DNA of 64,000 nucleotides from Asaia bogorensis (GTDB lineage: Bacteria; Pseudomonadota; Alphaproteobacteria; Acetobacterales; Acetobacteraceae). The notes beneath the pieces are model-generated. The model was not told the DNA's origin, ran no database searches, and saw only the letters and a list, made by a program, of their open reading frames with translations. Location: assembly GCA_945869965.1 (NCBI GenBank), contig CAMBRC010000002.1, forward strand, positions 1 to 64,000, written 5' to 3'. Of the stretch, positions 25,590 through 34,549 are shown one piece after another. Within the stretch, counting starts at the first letter, position 1. Each line of letters begins with the position of its first letter. Made by a program: the position numbers and the translations under genes.

Positions 25590-26587
25590 AGGTGGGTGTG
25601 GTGGGGTTTGGCGCCTGGGGCAAGTTCCATGCGCGCGGCTGGGGGCAGGTCGCGGGCGCCGAGCTGGTTGGCATCGTGGCGCATGGCGAGGGCTCGGCGG
25701 CGGAGGCGGCGGCGGAGTTTGGCGGGGTGCGGGTGCATCGGACGTTGGAGGCGCTGTTGGGGAGCGGGGTGGATGTGGTGGACATCGTGGCGCCGAATTA
25801 TTTGCATGCCGGGATGGTGGTGGCGGCGCTGGAGGCTGGTTGCCATGTGGTGGTGGAGAAGCCGCTGGCGACCGGCGAGGAAGGGTTGGCGCGCATTCTG
25901 GCGGCGGAGCGGGCGGCCGGGAAGCTGGTCAGCGTGGTGCATGAGCTCAGGGTGTCCGAGCAGTGGGAGCTGATCCACCAGGAGATCGCGGCGGGGGCGA
26001 TCGGGGTGCCGATGGCGGGGGTTTATTCGCTGTTCCGGCGGCCGTTTCGCGGGGGGAGTGGCGGGTGGCGGCATGATCCGGCACGCGTTGGTTCTTGGGT
26101 GCTGGAGGAGCCGGTGCATTTTCTCGACCTGCTGCTGTGGTATTTTGGCGTGCATGGCGCGCCAGAAACGGTGCAGGCGACGGCGACGCCGGGGGTGCTG
26201 GGCGGTAATGTGGCGATGACGGTGCGTTATGGCAGCGGGGCGTTTTTTTCGGTGACGCAGTTGCTGGACGGGTTCGAGCATCATTGCGCGCTGGATATCG
26301 CCGGCAGCGATGGGGCGCTGCGGTCGTGGTGGTCGGCGGGGGATGCGCGGGTGACGGAGAGCGATGCCGGGCTGTCGATCCGGCGTAGTGGGATGGAGGC
26401 GGCGGAGACGATCCGGTTCGGGCGGTCGGGCGAGGTTTTTGAGCTGGTCGAGCATTTGCGGCGCAGCCATGCCGGGTTTTTGGCCGGGGTGAGCCCGATG
26501 CCGGCGGCGGAGGCGGCGCTGAGCGTGCGGGTGTGTTTGGCGGCGGAGGCGTCGGTGCGGCTGGGCCGCGCGGTTCTGATTGGCTAG
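25586..26587 (+). CDS. Gfo/Idh/MocA family oxidoreductase
   Basis: 333 aa. N-terminal Rossmann fold VKVGVVGFGAWGKFHAR with GxGxxG-type glycines. The EKPLAT motif with its conserved Lys follows 'NYLHAGMVVAALEAGCHVVV'. The C-terminal alpha/beta domain contains 'WVLEEPVHFLDLLLWYFG', matching the substrate-side His of the family. NAD(P)-dependent oxidation of a sugar or inositol-like compound is expected. The GTG at 25586 is supported by GGGAGGAA upstream and by a 4-base overlap with mazG; the link to mazG is positional only. Confidence 0.88.
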   Translation: MKVGVVGFGAWGKFHARGWGQVAGAELVGIVAHGEGSAAEAAAEFGGVRVHRTLEALLGSGVDVVDIVAPNYLHAGMVVAALEAGCHVVVEKPLATGEEGLARILAAERAAGKLVSVVHELRVSEQWELIHQEIAAGAIGVPMAGVYSLFRRPFRGGSGGWRHDPARVGSWVLEEPVHFLDLLLWYFGVHGAPETVQATATPGVLGGNVAMTVRYGSGAFFSVTQLLDGFEHHCALDIAGSDGALRSWWSAGDARVTESDAGLSIRRSGMEAAETIRFGRSGEVFELVEHLRRSHAGFLAGVSPMPAAEAALSVRVCLAAEASVRLGRAVLIG

Positions 26588-26622
26588 GTACGGGCGGTGC
26601 GTCGTCTCGTTGGAGGAATGTG

Positions 26623-27450
26623 ATGGCGACTTTCGACCTAACGCTGGATGCGCCGGTGGCCGAGGCCGGGCTGTATATCGCCCCGGTGGCGCCGGATACG
26701 CCGAACCAGCGCGTGCTGGCGACCGAGTTCGAGGGCGTGGCGCCGGTGGCGATGGTGCGGGCGGGCAATAGCGGGCAGGCGGCGTGGCTGTGCCGGCTGG
26801 CGGTGGGGGCGGTGCCGCGCATCCGCTATCGCTTTGCCGAGGACGGGGGCGCCTGGCCGGAATGGGCGTTTCAGCCGGCGGGGACGCGGTTTGACGTCGC
26901 CTCGGATGCGCTAGCGGCGGAGTTGGCGGAAGGGGTTCCGGGCGGGCTGGCGGCCGCGCGGGTGCCGGCGCTGATGCAGTTCGTGGCCGAACGGTTCCAG
27001 TATGGCAAGCGCCCGCGCTACCTGGGTGATGACGGTGATGCGATGCCGGCGCTGGGGTGCGATCTCAATACCGGGACGTGCGTGGACATGCACACGGTCG
27101 GGGTGGCGGCGTTGCGGGCGATCGGGGTCGAGGCGGTTTATGTGATCGGCGGGTTTGTCTATGCCGGGAAGGACGACTACCCGACCGGGCATTGCTGGCT
27201 GAACCTGCGCGCGGCGGGGGCTTCGCACCATTACGATATTTCGCATCACGTGGAGTATGGGCTGGGGCCGGTGACGCCGGCGCTGAACCCGATGCCAGGG
27301 CGGCGGTTTGCGCTGGGGCTTGGGCGCGGGCTGGTGTTTGAGGGGCCCGAAGGCGCGGTGGAGATTCCGTCATTGTCCGGCTGGTATGGGCTGGAAGGTG
27401 CCACGAAGGGCGTGAAGCTGCGCAGCATCGGACGGTTCGGCGCGGGTTAG
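26623..27450 (+). CDS. Transglutaminase-like domain protein
   Basis: 275 aa. The Cys-His-Asp triad is visible: C153 in GTCVDMHTVGV, H190 in PTGHCWLNL and D205 in HYDISHHVEYG. The first 100 residues form a beta-rich domain. The family covers cysteine proteases and peptidases as often as true cross-linking enzymes. No signal peptide is seen. GGAGG 6 bases upstream supports the ATG at 26623. It follows the oxidoreductase gene by 35 bases, possibly the same transcript. Confidence 0.83.
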   Translation: MATFDLTLDAPVAEAGLYIAPVAPDTPNQRVLATEFEGVAPVAMVRAGNSGQAAWLCRLAVGAVPRIRYRFAEDGGAWPEWAFQPAGTRFDVASDALAAELAEGVPGGLAAARVPALMQFVAERFQYGKRPRYLGDDGDAMPALGCDLNTGTCVDMHTVGVAALRAIGVEAVYVIGGFVYAGKDDYPTGHCWLNLRAAGASHHYDISHHVEYGLGPVTPALNPMPGRRFALGLGRGLVFEGPEGAVEIPSLSGWYGLEGATKGVKLRSIGRFGAG

Positions 27451-27481
27451 CCAGCGCTTCGAAGCCGACGCGCATTCTATA

Positions 27482-27711
27482 AGTATCGATACTCATACCA
27501 ACCATCGGAACGCTTTACTCATCCAGGCAGGCAAGGCTGGGCTCCGCCCAAACCCGCCAGGGGCCGAACCCCTGGACCTCAACCCTATAAAAAGTATTGG
27601 GGGTCTGGGGCCGCCGGTCCCAGCGGGTCCCGTGGCGCGGCTTCGCGCCACGACGGCAGAGCCCTCGCCTTCCTTCCCTTCGTGTGGATCAATCATTCCA
27701 ATGGTTGGTAT
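27482..27711. repeat. Repeat cluster with terminal inverted repeats
   Basis: A 12-base palindrome AGTATCGATACT (27482-27493) is followed by TACCAACCATCGGAA (27496-27510). The far end carries its near-perfect inverse, TTCCAATGGTTGGTA (27696-27710; 14 of 15 match). Between the ends sit a reverse (27526-27583) and a forward (27598-27672) family B double-hairpin, the latter including CGTGGCGCG-4-CGCGCCACG. The whole 229-base segment is non-coding. Confidence 0.6.
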
Positions 27712-27797
27712 CAGGGTTGTGAAGTAGCGGGCGGCCTGCCGCTGGGGACTCGCCCGGCGGCAAGATGCTGTTAACCGGGAGCGGCGATGCTGGGACG

Positions 27798-28499
27798 ATG
27801 ACACTGTCCCGCCGCGCCTTGTTGCTTGCCGCGCCGGCCGTGCTGTCACGGCCGGCGCGCGCTGATTCCGCCGTGCTGCGGTTGGAGGCGGCTATGGCGG
27901 GTATGGTGGCCGTGACCGGGCCGGGGATACGGCGGCCGCTGTTGCTGCCGGCGGGTTCGGCCCGGCTGTCGAGCGGGCTGGAATGCGGCCGCGAGCGGCT
28001 GAGCGTAGCGCGCTTTGTCCAGGAAGACGGCGGCGCGGTGCTGGAATGGGCGGCGGTGGCGATGGCGCTGGATGGCGAGGTGGCGTTGCTGGCGCTGGAG
28101 CCCTTGGCGTGGCGTGATATCAGCCGCGGCGACGCTGGCGGCGGACGGATGGCGACCCGGGTTTCAGCCGCTGGCGATCGCAAGCAGGTGCTGTGGCGGC
28201 GCGATGTTGCCGTGCCGGACGGCCCGACGCTGTGGCGGCGCGAGGCCTGGACCGACTATCTCGCCTGGACGCCGCCGTGCGGGCTGGTGGATGCGCCGGT
28301 GCGGGCGGCTTTGCCGGGGACACAACAGCATATGGTGGCGCAGTGGCGGCGGCGGGCGGCGGCGCTGGTGCTGGCGGCGCCGCGCGCCTTGACGCCGAGG
28401 GTTTTGGCCGGCGCGGGGCTTCAGGCGGCGAGTTTCTCGCTGGCGGTGAGCGCCACGCCGTTGATGCGCCAGCCATCGGGGCCGCGGATCATCGTGTAG
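27798..28499 (+). CDS. Uncharacterised exported protein, possible Tat signal
   Basis: 233 aa. The N-terminus MTLSRRALLLAAPAVLSRPARA has a twin-arginine signal-like SRRALLL. The mature region is rich in Trp/Arg near 'RRDVAVPDGPTLWRREAWTDYLAW' and has no motif I recognise. Start at 27798 chosen for the signal peptide. The last 79 bases overlap the convergent DUF4864 gene, a long overlap: the final residues ('LQAASFSLAVSATPLMRQPSGPRIIV') may be a read-through extension after loss of an original stop. Confidence 0.55.
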   Translation: MTLSRRALLLAAPAVLSRPARADSAVLRLEAAMAGMVAVTGPGIRRPLLLPAGSARLSSGLECGRERLSVARFVQEDGGAVLEWAAVAMALDGEVALLALEPLAWRDISRGDAGGGRMATRVSAAGDRKQVLWRRDVAVPDGPTLWRREAWTDYLAWTPPCGLVDAPVRAALPGTQQHMVAQWRRRAAALVLAAPRALTPRVLAGAGLQAASFSLAVSATPLMRQPSGPRIIV

Positions 28500-28858
28500 A
28501 GCGCCAGAGCCGAGGTGCCGTCGGGGCCGATCAGTTCGACCCTCTGCACCAGGGCGCCGTCGATTTCGACGAGCTCGCCGAAATCCACGAGGCGGGGGCG
28601 GTGGACCGGCGGATACAGGGTGCGGACCATGGCGATGAAGCGGTCCTGGGTTTCGAACATGCCTTGGATCATCGGGCTGGCGAGGGCGAAGGCGGCGGCA
28701 TCGTCGTTGCGGCGGAAGGCGTCGATCTGCGCCTCGATGGTGGCCTGGATCGCCGCGCGATCGGCTTCGGGCACAGCGGCGGAAGCCCAGGCGGGTGCGG
28801 GAGCGGGGCAGAGCGTCAGCATGCACAGCACCGCCAGCCAGCGCATCATCCGTCTCAT
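28421..28858 (-). CDS. DUF4864 domain-containing exported protein
   Basis: 145 aa. Signal peptide MRRMMRWLAVLCMLTLCPAPAPAWA, then a cystatin/NTF2-like domain with 'IQATIEAQIDAFRRNDDAAAFALASP', 'FIAMVRTLYPPVHRP' and 'GWRINGVAL', matching DUF4864. Function unknown. ATG 28858 is favoured over 28864 because GGGGAGGA lies 7 bases upstream of it. Follows the DUF3179 gene on the same strand (29 bases). Confidence 0.82.
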   Translation of the reverse strand: MRRMMRWLAVLCMLTLCPAPAPAWASAAVPEADRAAIQATIEAQIDAFRRNDDAAAFALASPMIQGMFETQDRFIAMVRTLYPPVHRPRLVDFGELVEIDGALVQRVELIGPDGTSALALYTMIRGPDGWRINGVALTASEKLAA

Positions 28859-28887
28859 CGCCATTCCTCCCCTGCCCGTCTGACCCG

Positions 28888-30291
28888 TTACGGCCGGGGC
28901 GGCGGGATGGATGCGGTGTCGGGGAAGTATCCGGCCCAGGCGAACCAATAGGCGACATGGCCGGGCAGGCGCGCCAGGGTGCGGCCACCGGGACCGCGCA
29001 GCTGCGCCTCCTCGATCGTCCAGTCGCCGGCGGCATCGCGCAACAGGCCCGGCGCCGGCTGGGTGAAGCGGCGGCCCTCGGCTTCGTAGGCGCGGACTTC
29101 CTCGGCCTCGGCATTGCCGACCAGCACGACGTCGACCAGGCCGACACTGTCATGCAGCACCGCGCCGCCGGCAAACAGCGCCAGCGGCCAGGCCTTGACG
29201 CCGCCAGCGGTGCGCAGGCCGAAGACGCGGTCCTTGGGCGCGAGACGGGAGTCGCCGACACCGGCGGGGAAGTACAGCGCCGGGCTGGCGAAATAGCCGC
29301 GATAGGCCACGCCGGGGCCGTAGTCGCGGACAAAGCCGGTATCGAGCGACAGCACCGTGGTTTGGGGATGGGCGAGGCGCCAGGCGCGCCAGGTGGTGGT
29401 GACCAGCGGCAGCACGGTCAGCGCCGTGTCGGTTCCGCTGAGTGCTCCGGCGACCGGGCGGCCGGTGAACTGGTTCCACAGGCTGTCGGTCTGACGGTCG
29501 TACATCAGCTTGTTCGAGCGCCAGAGCAGGCCGGACGAGCCGAAGGTGAACGGCGCGGGGCGGCCGGCCACGCGGCCATCGAACAGGATGCCGGCGCCGC
29601 ACAGGGTGCAGAATGGCAGCGACACCGGCACGCCGCCGAGCGTGTCGTTGACCATCTCGTGCCAGGCCATGATGCGCAACGGCCAGGCCCGGGCCTGGCC
29701 GGCGATCACCGCGCCGAAGACCCGGTCGTCGTCGTTGAGGTAGCCGGCGGCGAGGGCGGGGATCACCGTGGGGTGGTCGAGTGCCGGGATGCCGTCCACG
29801 CTGACGCCGCCCCAGACGATCTCCTCCAGCCGGATGCTGTGCGCCATGTCCGGGCGCAGGAAGCGGGCAAACCGCGCGTCCAGCCCCTGGAGCAGCTCGG
29901 ACAACAGGGCGGCGAAACCGCCATAGGGCGCGAATTCCGGGTGGTCCTGTTGCCAGACCATCCAGTCGAACCAGCTTTCGCCATGCACGGCCCCGGTAAG
30001 ATGGGTCAGCGCCGCGGCGATTGGCGGGTGCAGCTCGGGTTGCAGCCAGTAGAGCATCTGAATCAGCGGGGCGACGGCGCCACGGTCGCCCAGGACGATC
30101 AGCGGCGCGGCCAGGGTGGCCATGTGGTCCACGTCATCGGAGTCGAGCATCGCGCGGATGGCGGCGTCGATGGCCGGGTCTTGCGGGCCTGCCGCGGCCA
30201 TGTCCGGCGCCAACGCCGCTGCGAGTGCCAGGCCAAGAACCTGGCGCCGGGGCAATTGACGCCGGCCCAATTGGCGCCAGGATGGGCGCAT
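28888..30291 (-). CDS. DUF3179 domain-containing protein
   Basis: 467 aa with a Tat-like N-terminus (RRQVLGLALAAALAPDMAAA). The body carries DUF3179 hallmarks: 'RAWPLRIMAWHEMVNDTLGG', 'VSLPFCTLCGAGILFDGRV' with the C-x2-C pair, 'FGSSGLLWRSNKLMYDRQT' and 'SLWNQFTGRPVAG'. The family is exported and of unknown function; the conserved Cys pair and His suggest metal or redox use. Its ATG overlaps the stop of the amidohydrolase gene by one base, so the pair is co-translated. Confidence 0.87.
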   Translation of the reverse strand: MRPSWRQLGRRQLPRRQVLGLALAAALAPDMAAAGPQDPAIDAAIRAMLDSDDVDHMATLAAPLIVLGDRGAVAPLIQMLYWLQPELHPPIAAALTHLTGAVHGESWFDWMVWQQDHPEFAPYGGFAALLSELLQGLDARFARFLRPDMAHSIRLEEIVWGGVSVDGIPALDHPTVIPALAAGYLNDDDRVFGAVIAGQARAWPLRIMAWHEMVNDTLGGVPVSLPFCTLCGAGILFDGRVAGRPAPFTFGSSGLLWRSNKLMYDRQTDSLWNQFTGRPVAGALSGTDTALTVLPLVTTTWRAWRLAHPQTTVLSLDTGFVRDYGPGVAYRGYFASPALYFPAGVGDSRLAPKDRVFGLRTAGGVKAWPLALFAGGAVLHDSVGLVDVVLVGNAEAEEVRAYEAEGRRFTQPAPGLLRDAAGDWTIEEAQLRGPGGRTLARLPGHVAYWFAWAGYFPDTASIPPPRP

Positions 30292-31436
30292 CAGCCGCGC
30301 AAAGCCCGCTTGGCGATCCCGGCCAGGAAGCCCGAGGCGTTGGGCAGGATGGCGTCGTTGAAGTTGTAGGCGTCGTTGTGCAGGTCGCGGCCGGGCTCGG
30401 ACGGGCCGTTGCCGATCCAGACGAAGGCGCCGGGCTTTTCGTGCAGGAACCAGGAGAAATCCTCGCCGGTCATGGCGGGGCGCAGGTCGGTGCGGACGGG
30501 GATGCCAGCTTCGGTGCAGGCTTCGACGGCGAGGGCGGCGTTCGGCTTGTGGTTGACCGTTGGGCCGATGCCGACGCTGACGTCGATCAGGGCGCGCATG
30601 CCGAAGGTGGCGGCGATGCCGTTGGCGACGCGGGTGATGCTCTCGGTCAGCAGGTCGCGCACCTCGTCGCGGTAAAAGCGCTGGGTGCCGCGCATGGTGA
30701 CCTTCGAGGGGATCTGGTTCGAGGCGCGGCCGCCTTCGATGGTGCCGATGGTGACCACGGCGGTGTCCAGCGGGTCGACGTTGCGTGCGACGATGGATTG
30801 CAGGGCGACCAGGAGATGGCCGGCGGCGAGCATCGGGTCACGGGTCAAATGCGGCAGGGCGGCGTGGCCGGCGAGGCCCTCCATGGTGATCTCGACGCGG
30901 CCGCCGCCGGCCATCACCGGGCCTTCGTGGACCATCACCGTGCCGGCCTCCAGGCCGGGCCAGTTGTGGTAGCCGTAGATCGACTCCATCGGGAAGCGGT
31001 TGAACAGCCCGTCCTTGATCATGCTGGCGGCGCCGCCGCCGCCCTCCTCGGCGGGCTGGAACACCAGGTGGACGGTGCCGGACCACGAGCTGTCGCGCAG
31101 CAGCAGGGCGGCGGCGCCGAGCAGGCTGGTGGTGTGGCCGTCATGGCCGCAGGCGTGCATGACCCCGGGCGTGGTCGAGGCATAGTCGAGCCCGGTGACC
31201 TCGGTGATCGGCAGGGCGTCCATGTCGGCCCGCAGGCCGACGCTGCGGTTGGAGCTGCCGCGGGTGATCGTGGCGACCACGCCGTGGCCGCCGACGCCGG
31301 GGATGAAGGGGATTCCCAATTCCTTCAACCGCTCACAGACGAACGCTGATGTATTGCGTTCATTGAGCGACAGCTCGGGATGGGCGTGCAGGTGCCGGCG
31401 CCAACCGGTCAGTGTCTCGGCGAGTTGCTTGTCCAT
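30291..31436 (-). CDS. M20 family metallo-amidohydrolase
   Basis: 381 aa, the length of hippurate hydrolase / N-acyl amino acid amidohydrolases. Metal ligands: ACGHDGHT, the Glu pair in FQPAEEGGGG, and the C-terminal HNDAYNFND. A lid/dimerisation domain begins near GLAGHAALPH. It should cleave an N-acyl or N-carbamoyl amide in the cytosol; substrate unknown. Leader gene of a pair with DUF3179. Confidence 0.9.
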   Translation of the reverse strand: MDKQLAETLTGWRRHLHAHPELSLNERNTSAFVCERLKELGIPFIPGVGGHGVVATITRGSSNRSVGLRADMDALPITEVTGLDYASTTPGVMHACGHDGHTTSLLGAAALLLRDSSWSGTVHLVFQPAEEGGGGAASMIKDGLFNRFPMESIYGYHNWPGLEAGTVMVHEGPVMAGGGRVEITMEGLAGHAALPHLTRDPMLAAGHLLVALQSIVARNVDPLDTAVVTIGTIEGGRASNQIPSKVTMRGTQRFYRDEVRDLLTESITRVANGIAATFGMRALIDVSVGIGPTVNHKPNAALAVEACTEAGIPVRTDLRPAMTGEDFSWFLHEKPGAFVWIGNGPSEPGRDLHNDAYNFNDAILPNASGFLAGIAKRALRG

Positions 31437-31596
31437 GGGCGGAGCATTCCACTCCCTGATGCCGCTGACCAGAGGGGAAAAATGAGGGAGTGACGCGGAC
31501 GTATTTTTTCATTACGGCCTCACTTTGCCGTTATCTCGCCACTTCTCCAGCGCAGGCTCTCGGCTAATACGTTCCATCCCCCGGGAGAGTGTCTGC
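31437..31596. other. Divergent promoter region
   Basis: 160 bases between the amidohydrolase and otsA. AT-rich around 31500 (TATTTTTTCATTACG), a likely promoter area, and GGGAG before 31597 for otsA. No specific site assigned. Confidence 0.35.
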
Positions 31597-33102
31597 ATGA
31601 ATCGCCTGGTAGTGGTGTCGAACCGGGTTCCCCTGCCCTCCGCGGGGCCGCGCGCCGGCGGGTTGGCGGTGGCGCTGGACGGGCTGATGGAGAAGCGTGG
31701 CGGGCTGTGGTTCGGCTGGAGCGGGGCGATCAGTGCGGCGCCGACGGCCGCACTCGGCCAGGTGGAGAGCGCCGGCGGGATCGATTATGCCACCGTGGAC
31801 CTGACCCAGGACGAGCACGACCGCTACTACAACAACTTCTCCAACGGCGTGCTGTGGCCGCTGTTGCACACCATGCCGGAGCTGATGCGCTTCGACCGGC
31901 GTGATGCGAAGGTCTATCGTGAGGTCAACATCAAGCTGGCGGCCTCGTTGCTGCCGTTGCTGCGGCCGACCGACGCGATCTGGATCCACGATTATCACCT
32001 GATGCCGCTGGCGGCCTGTCTGCGGGCGCGCGGGGTGAAGTGTCCGATCGGCTTCTTCCTGCATATCCCGTTTGCAGCGCCCGACGTGCTGGCGGCCGCA
32101 CCCGAGGTGGCCGCCCTGGTGCGCGACCTGTTGGCGGCCGACATGCTGGGGTTTCAGACCGACAACGACGTGGCCAATTTCGCCGCCGCCGCGGTGACGC
32201 TGGCCGGGGCGCAGCGGCTGCCGAGCAACGCGCTGATCTTTGACGGGCGGCGCATCAAGCTGGGGGTGTTCCCGGTTGAGATCGAGGCGCAGGCCTTTGC
32301 CCGCACCGCCGCGCGGATGGCCTATTCGGTGGAGGGCGAGCGGCTGCGGCGCAGCCTGGACGGGCAGAAGCTGATCCTGGGGATCGACCGGCTTGATCCG
32401 ACCAAGGGGCTGATGCAGCGGCTGTCCGGCTTGCGGGTGCTGCTGGAGCGCAACGAGGCACTGCGGCGGCAGGTGGTGATGCTGCAAATCGCGGCCGAAA
32501 GCCGCAAGGACGTGGCGAGCTACCGGACCTTGCGCGCGGCGCTGGATGCCGAGGCCGGCAGCCTGAACGCCGATCTTGGCGAGGCCGACTGGCAACCGCT
32601 GCGCATTGTCTCGCGCAATACCGACCGCAACACGGTGGCCGGGTTCATGCGGCTGGCGCGGGTCGGGCTGGTCACACCGCTGCGCGACGGGATGAACCTG
32701 GTGGCCAAGGAATACGTCGCGGCGCAGAATCCCGAAGACCCCGGGGTGCTGGTGCTGTCGCGCTTTGCCGGGGCGGCGCGGCAATTGCCGGATGCGCTGC
32801 TGGTAAATCCGCATGATCCCGATGCGATGGCGGACGCGATGGAAACGGCGCTGCGCATGGAGTTGCCGGAGCGGCAGGAGCGCTGGAACCGGCTGTGGGC
32901 GGCGATTGAAAACCGCACGCCTGCGCTGTGGGGCCGGTCGTTCCTGGCCGCGCTGATGCGCGCCACCTTGCCTGCGCCAAAGGCGCGCACGGTGCCGGCG
33001 ATCGCGCCCGCCGAGAGCATGGCCGCCGCACCGCTGCCGGCCGGGCCGCCGCGTCTGACCCTGGTGGAAAACGAGCCGGTGCCGCAGCGGCGGTTGAACT
33101 GA
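31597..33102 (+). CDS. otsA: Alpha,alpha-trehalose-phosphate synthase
   Basis: 501 aa GT20 glycosyltransferase that makes trehalose-6-phosphate from UDP-glucose and glucose-6-phosphate, the first step of trehalose osmoprotectant synthesis. Markers: MNRLVVVSNRVP, the glycine-rich GWSG loop, 'WIHDYHLMPLAACLRARG', FFLHIPFAAPD, GIDRLDPTKGL and 'TPLRDGMNLVAKEYVAAQ'. The C-terminal 35 residues (after 'MRATLPAPKARTV') are a low-complexity Pro/Ala tail beyond the catalytic domain. No otsB is adjacent, so the phosphatase must be elsewhere. ATG 31597 begins the conserved N-terminus. Convergent with serS. Confidence 0.95.
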   Translation: MNRLVVVSNRVPLPSAGPRAGGLAVALDGLMEKRGGLWFGWSGAISAAPTAALGQVESAGGIDYATVDLTQDEHDRYYNNFSNGVLWPLLHTMPELMRFDRRDAKVYREVNIKLAASLLPLLRPTDAIWIHDYHLMPLAACLRARGVKCPIGFFLHIPFAAPDVLAAAPEVAALVRDLLAADMLGFQTDNDVANFAAAAVTLAGAQRLPSNALIFDGRRIKLGVFPVEIEAQAFARTAARMAYSVEGERLRRSLDGQKLILGIDRLDPTKGLMQRLSGLRVLLERNEALRRQVVMLQIAAESRKDVASYRTLRAALDAEAGSLNADLGEADWQPLRIVSRNTDRNTVAGFMRLARVGLVTPLRDGMNLVAKEYVAAQNPEDPGVLVLSRFAGAARQLPDALLVNPHDPDAMADAMETALRMELPERQERWNRLWAAIENRTPALWGRSFLAALMRATLPAPKARTVPAIAPAESMAAAPLPAGPPRLTLVENEPVPQRRLN

Positions 33103-33131
33103 CGCCACCCCATGCGGGACGTGGGATAGGC

Positions 33132-34406
33132 TTAGGGTTTGCGGATGAACTCGGCGCCGGCCATCCAGGGCAAGAGGGCATGCGGGATGCGGATGGAGCC
33201 GTCGGCTTGCTGGTGGTTTTCCATGACCGCGATCAAGGCGCGGCCGACGGCGACGCCGGAGCCGTTCAGCGTGTGGACGAAGCCGCCGACTTTACCCTCC
33301 GCGTTGCGGTAGCGGGCGTTCATCCGGCGAGCCTGGAAGTCGCGCGTGTTGGAGCAGGAGGAAATCTCGCGCCACATCTGCTGGCCGGGGAGCCAGACTT
33401 CGAGGTCCAGGGTGCGGGCGGCGCCGAAGCCGGTGTCCCCGCTGGAGAGCAGGACGCGGCGGTAGGGCAGTTCGAGCATCGCCAGGATTCGTTCGGCGCA
33501 GGAGGTCATGCGCTCGTGTTCGTCGTCGCTGTGGTCGGGGTGGGTGATGGAGACCATCTCGACCTTTCGAAACTGATGCTGGCGGAGCATGCCGCGGGTG
33601 TCGCGGCCGGCGGAACCGGCTTCGCTGCGGAAGCAATCCGTCAATGCCGTGAGGCGGATCGGGAGGCGGGCTTCGGGGACGATCTCGCCGGCCACCGTGT
33701 TGGTCAGGGGGATTTCGCTGGTGGCGATGAGCCATCTGCCGTCGGTGGTGCGGAAGGAATCCTCGGCGAATTTCGGCAGTTGGTTGGTGCCGAACATCGT
33801 GGCGTCGTTCACCAGGAAGGGCACGGTGTGTTCGGTGTAGCCGTGCTGGACGGTGGCGGTGTCGATCATGAACTGGCCGAGGGCGCGTTCGAGGCGGGCG
33901 AGGCCGCCGCGCAGGATGGTGAAGCGGCTGCCGGCCATCTTGGTCGCGGTTTCGAAATCCATCATGCCGAGGGCTTCGCCGAGCTCGAAATGCTGCTTGG
34001 GCGGGAAGCCGAGGTCGATGGGGCCCCAGACCTGTTTTTTGATCACGTTCGCGGTTTCGTCGGGGCCGTCGGGGACGTCGGCGTCGAGGATGTTGGGGAT
34101 GGCGGCGAGGGTTTCGTGGATGGATTTGTCCAGATGGGCGACACGTTGTTCGAGGGCGTCCATCTCGGCACGCTTGGCGGTGACTTCGGCTTCGAGTGCT
34201 GCGCTGTCCTGGCCGTTGCGGCGGGCTTCGCCGATGCGCTTGGACAGGGCGTTGCGGAAGGCCTGGATTTCCTGAAGCGCGGTTTGGGCGGTGCGGCGGG
34301 CGTTGTCCTGGATCAGGATGGCGGCGGCGGCGGGGGGCAGGTTGCGGCGGGCGATGGCGGCGTCGAAGAACTCCGGCGCTTCGCGGATGGTGCGGATGTC
34401 GTGCAT
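33132..34406 (-). CDS. serS: Seryl-tRNA synthetase
   Basis: 424 aa class II synthetase. The N-terminal tRNA-binding coiled coil (about residues 28-110, '[20 protein letters not shown]') is followed by the catalytic core with motif 2 '[22 protein letters not shown]'-like sequence ([14 protein letters not shown]) and '[11 protein letters not shown]', and motif 3 with [18 protein letters not shown]. It charges tRNA-Ser and tRNA-Sec. Located downstream of the tat genes as in many alphaproteobacteria, but separated by a racemase-like gene and an AT-rich repeat. Confidence 0.96.
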   Translation of the reverse strand: MHDIRTIREAPEFFDAAIARRNLPPAAAAILIQDNARRTAQTALQEIQAFRNALSKRIGEARRNGQDSAALEAEVTAKRAEMDALEQRVAHLDKSIHETLAAIPNILDADVPDGPDETANVIKKQVWGPIDLGFPPKQHFELGEALGMMDFETATKMAGSRFTILRGGLARLERALGQFMIDTATVQHGYTEHTVPFLVNDATMFGTNQLPKFAEDSFRTTDGRWLIATSEIPLTNTVAGEIVPEARLPIRLTALTDCFRSEAGSAGRDTRGMLRQHQFRKVEMVSITHPDHSDDEHERMTSCAERILAMLELPYRRVLLSSGDTGFGAARTLDLEVWLPGQQMWREISSCSNTRDFQARRMNARYRNAEGKVGGFVHTLNGSGVAVGRALIAVMENHQQADGSIRIPHALLPWMAGAEFIRKP

Positions 34407-34492
34407 GGGTTTGGTCCCGTGGTGCTGGCCACCGTACGGAGCAGGAAGCGTGGATCCTTCGCTTCGCTCACGATGACGGCGGGGAGGCGGTG

Positions 34493-34532
34493 GTGGATAA
34501 AAGTTTTTTGGTTCTTTTTTTCAAAAAAGAAC
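34493..34532. repeat. AT-rich hairpin repeat (family A), forward copy
   Basis: GGATAAAAGTTTTTTG then hairpin GTTCTTTTTT-2-AAAAAAGAAC at 34511-34532. It lies just past the end of the minus-strand racemase-like gene. Together with the copy at 36018 it brackets the racemase-tatC pair. Confidence 0.8.
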
Positions 34533-34549
34533 GTGCTTTCTTCTGAGCG

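Noticed and set aside
27482-27711. CRISPR array
   Set aside because: The repeats are hairpin pairs in opposite orientation, not evenly spaced direct repeats; no CRISPR-like array was seen anywhere in the window.
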